A DNA stretch of 64,000 nucleotides from Streptomyces wuyuanensis. GTDB lineage: Bacteria > Actinomycetota > Actinomycetes > Streptomycetales > Streptomycetaceae. This document shows, piece by piece, positions 60,117 through 64,000 of this stretch. The DNA is taken from the NCBI RefSeq assembly GCF_900103455.1, contig NZ_FNHI01000014.1, forward strand, positions 165,515 to 229,514, read 5' to 3'. Positions within the stretch are counted from its first letter, which is position 1. Every line of letters begins with the position of its first letter. The position numbers and the translations under genes were made by a program. The notes beneath the pieces are model-generated. The model did no database searches, had not been told where the DNA came from, and saw only the letters and a list, made by a program, of their open reading frames with translations.

Positions 60117-61096
60117 AGCCCCAGCTCCTTCAGTACGGAGTCGACACGGCGGTCCTGCGCCTGCAGGAAGTCGCCGAACTTCTCACCGGGCAGGAAGGCG
60201 TCGTCCCAGCCGTTCTTCCGCATCGACTCCTGCCACTGCTTCGAGCCGTGCAGCTTGGTGACGAGGCCGATGAGCTTGTCGCGCTCGGCGGCGGAGAGCC
60301 CGGGCGGGGCGACGATGCCGCGCCAGTTGGTGAAGTCGGTGTCGAGCCCGGACTCGCGCAGGGTGGGTGCGTCGAGGCCCGGCACCCGCTTCGGGCCGGT
60401 CACGGCCAGCAGCCTCAGCTCCCCCGACCTGATCTGGTCGAGGTACTCGCCGACGCCCGAGACACCGAAGGCGATCTTGTTGCCGAGGATGGAGGCGAGC
60501 AGTTCGCCGCCGCCGTCGAAGGGGACGTAGTTGACGGACCTGGGCGCGATGCCCGCGGCGCGCGCCATCAGCATGGGGGCGAGATGGTCGGGGCCGCCGG
60601 GTGAGGAGCCGCCGCCCACGGGCACTTTGGCGGGGTCCTTCTTCCAGGCCGCGACGAGCTGCCGGATGGTCTTGTACGGGGAGTCCTTCGCGACCACCAC
60701 GATGTCCTGCTCCTCGGTGAGGCGGGCGATCGGGGTGGTGTCGGCGAGGGTCCTCGGCGACTTGTTCGTGTGGACCGCGCCGACGACGCCGAGTCCCATC
60801 GACATGGCGAGCCTGCCGTTGCCGTGCTCGCCGACGAGCCGGGTCAGTCCCACGGTGCCGCCGGCGCCGGGCAGGTTGAACACCTCGATGTTGTGGGTGA
60901 GCTCGGCGTCCTCGGCGTTCTTCGCCGCCGTCCGGGCCGTGATGTCGTAGCCGCCGCCCGGCGAGTTGGGGACCATGAGGCGCAGGCCGGGGATCCGGGT
61001 ACCGGTGTCGGCGCCGCTGCCGGGGGTGAGCAGCGGTGGCCCGACGAGCACCAGCAGCGCCGCCCCGAGGAGGGCGAGGGGAGTGCGCGTTCGCAC
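60113..61096 (-). CDS. tctC: tripartite tricarboxylate transporter, substrate-binding protein TctC
   Basis: A 327-residue extracytoplasmic binding protein. N-terminal signal TPLALLGAALLVLVGPPLLTPGSGA, then the Bug-family motifs LRLMVPNSPGGGYDITART, FNLPGAGGTVGLTRL, PVGGGSSPGGPDHLAPMLMA and GGGELLASILGNKIAFGVSGVGEYLDQI. It captures a carboxylate and hands it to TctAB. The GTG at 61096 (VRTRTPLAL) follows AAAGGCGG. First gene of the operon; divergent from the response-regulator transcription unit. Confidence 0.92.
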   Translation of the reverse strand: MRTRTPLALLGAALLVLVGPPLLTPGSGADTGTRIPGLRLMVPNSPGGGYDITARTAAKNAEDAELTHNIEVFNLPGAGGTVGLTRLVGEHGNGRLAMSMGLGVVGAVHTNKSPRTLADTTPIARLTEEQDIVVVAKDSPYKTIRQLVAAWKKDPAKVPVGGGSSPGGPDHLAPMLMARAAGIAPRSVNYVPFDGGGELLASILGNKIAFGVSGVGEYLDQIRSGELRLLAVTGPKRVPGLDAPTLRESGLDTDFTNWRGIVAPPGLSAAERDKLIGLVTKLHGSKQWQESMRKNGWDDAFLPGEKFGDFLQAQDRRVDSVLKELGL

Positions 61097-61191
61097 GTGA
61101 GCCGCCTTTCGGTCTGAGCAGGGGACGTGTGAAGTGGCCCACATGTTGCCTGTGCGTTAAGAAGCTGTCTCTCTTCCGGAATCAACGGACG

Positions 61192-61220
61192 TTGTGGTCC
61201 TTGTGGTCGCGGCCTAGCGT
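61192..61220 (+). promoter_or_regulatory. leaderless promoter for two-component unit
   Basis: TTGTGG (61192-61197), 17 bases, TAGCGT (61215-61220), then 6 bases to GTG 61227. This is the classical leaderless arrangement for the 77-codon ORF and the downstream response regulator. Confidence 0.5.
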
Positions 61221-61226
61221 GTCGGC

Positions 61227-61460
61227 GTGACGCAGCGCTTTCCCGGATCGCACGGTCTCCAGATGCCGCTCCGCCGTGGGCCGCGGCCCCGGCTCCGGCT
61301 CCGGCTGCGGCGGGGCGGGGGCGGGAATCCCGGCCGGTGCACGGTGCCGGGCACCCGGGCGGGGGCGCCGGCGCCCCGCGCGGACTCGTCCGGCGGCTGT
61401 TCGTCCCGCGCGTGCGCCTCCGGCGCGGTGGGCGACGCCCTGCGGGGTGGCTCCCGGTGA
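61227..61460 (+). CDS. 77-residue ORF in place of the sensor kinase (possible kinase remnant)
   Basis: GTG 61227 sits 6 bases after a good -10 and the frame ends at a TGA that overlaps the response-regulator GTG (GTGA). This is exactly the start and stop arrangement of a sensor kinase gene coupled to its regulator. The product, however, is only 77 residues: a basic N-terminus (PLRRGPRPRLRLRLRR) as kinases have before TM1, then Gly/Pro/Ser/Cys-rich sequence with no membrane span, PAS, H-box or ATP-binding motif. Best read as a kinase gene with a large internal deletion. Whether it is translated is unknown. Confidence 0.4.
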   Translation: MTQRFPGSHGLQMPLRRGPRPRLRLRLRRGGGGNPGRCTVPGTRAGAPAPRADSSGGCSSRACASGAVGDALRGGSR

Positions 61461-62140
61461 ACGTCCTGGTGGTGGACGACGACTTCATGGTCGCCAAGCT
61501 GCACACCCGTTATGTGTCCGCGACGCCCGGCTTCACCGTCGCGGGAGTGGCGCACAGCGGCGCCGAGGCGCTGCGTGCGGTGGAGCGGCTCCGCCCCGAT
61601 CTGGTGCTGCTGGACATCTATCTGCCGGACATGGACGGGATCGGTGTGCTGCGCGAACTCCGCGCGGCGGAGGAGCTGGACGCGAAGAGGCCGCCGGTCG
61701 ACGTCCTGTTCATCACGGCGGCCCGGGACGCCGGCACGGTCCGCTCGGCACTGCGGGCCGGCGCACTGCACTATCTGATCAAGCCCTTCAGTCCGGCCGC
61801 GCTCCAGGAGCAGCTGCGGCACGTGGCCTCGCTCAGAAGCCGTCTGGAGTCACTGGACGAGGCGCGCCAGGAGGACGTGGACCAGATCTTCGGGACCCGT
61901 CCGCCCGGGTCCCGTGAGCTCCCGAAGGGGCTCGCCGCCCACACGGCGGACCTGGTCGACCGCATCCTGCGCGAGCACCCGGAGGGCATGTCCGCCTCCG
62001 AGTGCGCGGAGGCGGGCTCGCTCTCCCGCGTCAGCGTCCGCCGCTATCTGGAGTACTTCGCGGAGACGGGTCGCGCGGAGGTGACTCTCCGGTACGGCGG
62101 CACGGGGCGGCCCGAGCGCCGGTACCGCCGGCTCGGCTGA
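61457..62140 (+). CDS. CitB/DpiA-family response regulator
   Basis: A 227-residue regulator of the citrate/malate two-component type. Receiver domain: acidic pocket VLVVDDDFMV, phospho-acceptor Asp53 in LVLLDIYLPDMDG, Thr/Ala in FITAARD and Lys109 in YLIKPF. The C-terminal HTH is HPEGMSASECAEAGSLSRVSVRRYLEYFAETGRAEVTLRYG, as in DpiA/CitB/DctR. It probably controls the divergent tctCBA genes. Its cognate sensor kinase is not present next to it. Confidence 0.9.
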   Translation: MNVLVVDDDFMVAKLHTRYVSATPGFTVAGVAHSGAEALRAVERLRPDLVLLDIYLPDMDGIGVLRELRAAEELDAKRPPVDVLFITAARDAGTVRSALRAGALHYLIKPFSPAALQEQLRHVASLRSRLESLDEARQEDVDQIFGTRPPGSRELPKGLAAHTADLVDRILREHPEGMSASECAEAGSLSRVSVRRYLEYFAETGRAEVTLRYGGTGRPERRYRRLG

Positions 62141-62163
62141 ACCCCCGTTCAGTAATCTCACTG

Positions 62164-62180
62164 GTCAACCAATAGTTGAC
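62164..62180. promoter_or_regulatory. inverted repeat GTCAAC-CAATA-GTTGAC
   Basis: Perfect 6-bp arms with a 5-base spacer, 165 bp upstream of the protease-like gene and 24 bp after the response-regulator stop. TTGACG at its right arm could serve as a -35. Candidate operator or promoter element. Confidence 0.4.
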
Positions 62181-62344
62181 GCTCGTATCATCTGCGCCAT
62201 CAAGGTGGGGGGTTCCACCGCGCAGCGCAGGCCGGGTCGGGGGGCTTCGCGCGTCGTGCTGCCCATGAGCGTGGCCCTCACCGTCAAGAGTCATGATTCC
62301 GGCGGGCGGTCGCGTTCCGCCGGTTCGACCCGAGAGGTTGACGA

Positions 62345-64000
62345 GTGCAGATTCGCACGCGTGGTGGCAGGCACAAGCGCCGTACGGCACTGGCGCTTCC
62401 AGCCGTGGCCATCGTCGTCGCGCTGGCAGGGGCGGGGATCGCGGTCACCGAGTCCGGTTCCGCGGAGGCGAGTGAGGCGCCGCGGATCGGTGCGGACGCG
62501 CAGAAGCCCGTACAGCCGTCGCAGAAGGAACTCCTGAAGCGCGTCGGCCTGGCGACGAAGGCGGCGGGCGCCTCCGTCCGCGGCGACGGCAAGCGCGGCG
62601 TGCCGAGCGCCCGCATCATCGGTGGTTCCACGACCACCTTCGCGGCCGCACCGTGGATGGCCCAGCTCCACTACTACGACGAGACCACCGGCACCGGCTT
62701 CCTGTGCGGCGGCGTGGTCATCGCCCCGTCGAAGGTCGCGACGGCGGCGCAGTGCGTCAAGGGCGCCAAGTGGTACAAGGGCGGCACCGTCGTCGTCGGC
62801 ACCGACCGCACGCCGACCCGGAACACCGACGGCACCTGGGACTGGCACGGCGGGACGCTGCTCGGCGCCTACCGGCAGTGGCACCACCCGCAGTTCAGCG
62901 TCTCCACGATGGACAACGACGTGGCGGTGCTGACGCTCACCGCTCCGGTGCCGTCCACCGTCAAGCCGCTGCCGCTCGCCCAGCCCACCGACTCCGCGCT
63001 CTACCAGGCGGGGCTCGACGGCAAGGTGTACGGCTGGGGCAAGACCACGTCCGGGCCGGGCGGAGTGTCCGCGGTGCTGAAGGTGGCGGACGCGGACGTC
63101 GTCTCCGACACCGCGTGCGCCGCCGCGTACCCGGGCGGCGGCTTCGTCAAGGGCCACATGCTCTGCGCCGGGGCCGCGCCGACGGGTGACGACGGCACCA
63201 GCGAGACCACGTGCAGCGGCGACTCCGGCGGCCCGCTGGTCGTCGGCGGCAGGCTCGCCGGCATCGTCTCCGGGGAGAACTGCTCGACGGCGGGCAAGTA
63301 CGGGCTGTACACGAAGTTCTCCACGTACTCCGCCCCGGTCCAGGCCCGGGTGGACGACGCCAACTGGAACTACGACCACACGGCGGACCTGCTGGCCCGT
63401 CGGGCCTCTGACAACTCGCTGTTCAGCTGGCACTCCAAGGTGACGAGCCTCGCCCGCACCTACAACCTGGGCAACTTCGGCGCCGTCAACCTGCTCGTCC
63501 AGACCGACCTGGACCGGGACGACTACCAGGACCTGATCTACCGGGTCGGCAACGGCGACGTGTACTGGGACCACTACGTCCCCGGCCCCGGCGGCACCCA
63601 GGGCGACTGGGCGTTCAAGCTCGTGGCCAAGGGCTGGAGCAAGCACAAGCACATCGTCGCCCCCGGTGACGTCACCGGCGACGAGCTGCCCGACCTGCTC
63701 GCGGTCGACTCCACCGGCACCCTGCGCGTCTACCCCGGCAGGGGCAACGGCGGCTTCAACGCGCCGATCACGATCGGCACCGGCTGGGGCGCGTTCACCA
63801 TGGTCCGCGGCCACGGAGACTTCACCAACGACGGCAAGGCCGACGTCTTCGCCCGCAAGAGCGACGGCAAGACCTACCTCTACAAGGGCACCGGCGTCGC
63901 CTCCAAGCCGTTCGCTGCCCCCGTCCTGGTCGGCGCCTTCGGCAGCATGAACGCGATCGTCACCACCGGTGACGTGAACAGCGACGGCCACGCCGACGTC
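62345..64000 (+). CDS. secreted trypsin-like (S1) protein with FG-GAP/VCBS repeats, catalytic His replaced (partial)
   Basis: At least 552 codons; the end lies beyond the window. The signal peptide spans about residues 10-42 (RRTALALPAVAIVVALAGAGIAV). A propeptide follows, then mature-start motif RIIGGS at about 90. The S1 domain has Asp192 (MDNDVAVLTL) and Ser294 (CSGDSGGPLV), but the His position reads ATAAQCVKG, Gln136 instead of His. After residue 345, FG-GAP/VCBS repeats with DxDxDG-type calcium loops appear (TDLDRDDYQDLIYRV, GDVTGDELPDLLAVD, GDFTNDGKADVFAR, GDVNSDGHADV). GTG 62345 follows GAGAGG. Confidence 0.88.
   Translation, partial: MQIRTRGGRHKRRTALALPAVAIVVALAGAGIAVTESGSAEASEAPRIGADAQKPVQPSQKELLKRVGLATKAAGASVRGDGKRGVPSARIIGGSTTTFAAAPWMAQLHYYDETTGTGFLCGGVVIAPSKVATAAQCVKGAKWYKGGTVVVGTDRTPTRNTDGTWDWHGGTLLGAYRQWHHPQFSVSTMDNDVAVLTLTAPVPSTVKPLPLAQPTDSALYQAGLDGKVYGWGKTTSGPGGVSAVLKVADADVVSDTACAAAYPGGGFVKGHMLCAGAAPTGDDGTSETTCSGDSGGPLVVGGRLAGIVSGENCSTAGKYGLYTKFSTYSAPVQARVDDANWNYDHTADLLARRASDNSLFSWHSKVTSLARTYNLGNFGAVNLLVQTDLDRDDYQDLIYRVGNGDVYWDHYVPGPGGTQGDWAFKLVAKGWSKHKHIVAPGDVTGDELPDLLAVDSTGTLRVYPGRGNGGFNAPITIGTGWGAFTMVRGHGDFTNDGKADVFARKSDGKTYLYKGTGVASKPFAAPVLVGAFGSMNAIVTTGDVNSDGHADV

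Overview
The window is very GC-rich (roughly 70-75% by eye). Codon third positions are almost all G or C, GTG and TTG starts are common, genes overlap by ATGA, GTGA or TTGA, and several promoters fit the leaderless TANNNT pattern. Gene content (SoxR without SoxS, MHS transporters, DUF4331, DUF5925-AAA, many TetR/GntR regulators, Tat and Sec secreted enzymes) points to a Streptomyces or close relative. It looks like catabolic and accessory chromosome. I saw no rRNA, tRNA, CRISPR array, insertion sequence or phage module.

Layout. 1-8184: a partial amino-acid permease, a conserved hypothetical, a flavin dehydrogenase, a Nudix protein, two DUF202 membrane proteins, a quinone oxidoreductase, a His-rich two-repeat protein and an MBL hydrolase. 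8257-15157: glucarate dehydratase, then two convergent operons (APH-type kinase plus ACAD11-type dehydrogenase; SDR plus acyl-CoA ligase plus TetR). Together they match the parts list of the Pseudomonas Lva levulinate / 4-hydroxyacyl-CoA route and share a TetR-type operator. 15293-21706: a Tat-exported NamZ-like muramidase behind a tiny leader ORF, an erythromycin-esterase remnant, a zinc-ribbon protein, a BKACE protein with a damaged metal site, a GNAT, an Rnl5-type RNA ligase and a DUF1275 protein. 21764-30724: SoxR, MaoC, two TetR genes, an acyl-CoA dehydrogenase, an MHS transporter, a glycolipid-binding-domain protein and an ALDH-ADH operon. Two different palindromes recur here, each next to its own TetR gene and a target operon.

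31024-41478: a CitMHS / MFS / small protein operon, a molybdopterin oxidoreductase, homogentisate dioxygenase under a long palindrome, a GntR regulator coupled to a stand-alone type-ISP-like specificity protein, and a CoA transferase. 41734-49724: a coupled DUF4331 / TPR / NicO metal-transporter operon, a transmembrane Ser/Thr kinase and a convergent, overlapping secreted SGNH lipase. 50534-54412: a two-glycosyltransferase plus polysaccharide-deacetylase operon and a DUF5925-AAA ATPase. 54508-58074: GntR, a double GNAT, DUF402, a methyltransferase-Nudix fusion and a frameshifted GNAT. 58071-62140: a tctCBA tricarboxylate transporter divergent from a CitB-type response regulator whose expected sensor kinase is reduced to a 77-codon ORF. 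62345-end: a secreted trypsin-like protein with FG-GAP repeats in which the catalytic His is Gln.

Common themes are acyl-CoA and organic-acid catabolism under local TetR/GntR control, translational coupling inside operons, and several decayed or active-site-altered proteins. Family assignments come from recognised motifs. Operator-regulator pairings are inferences from matching palindromes.
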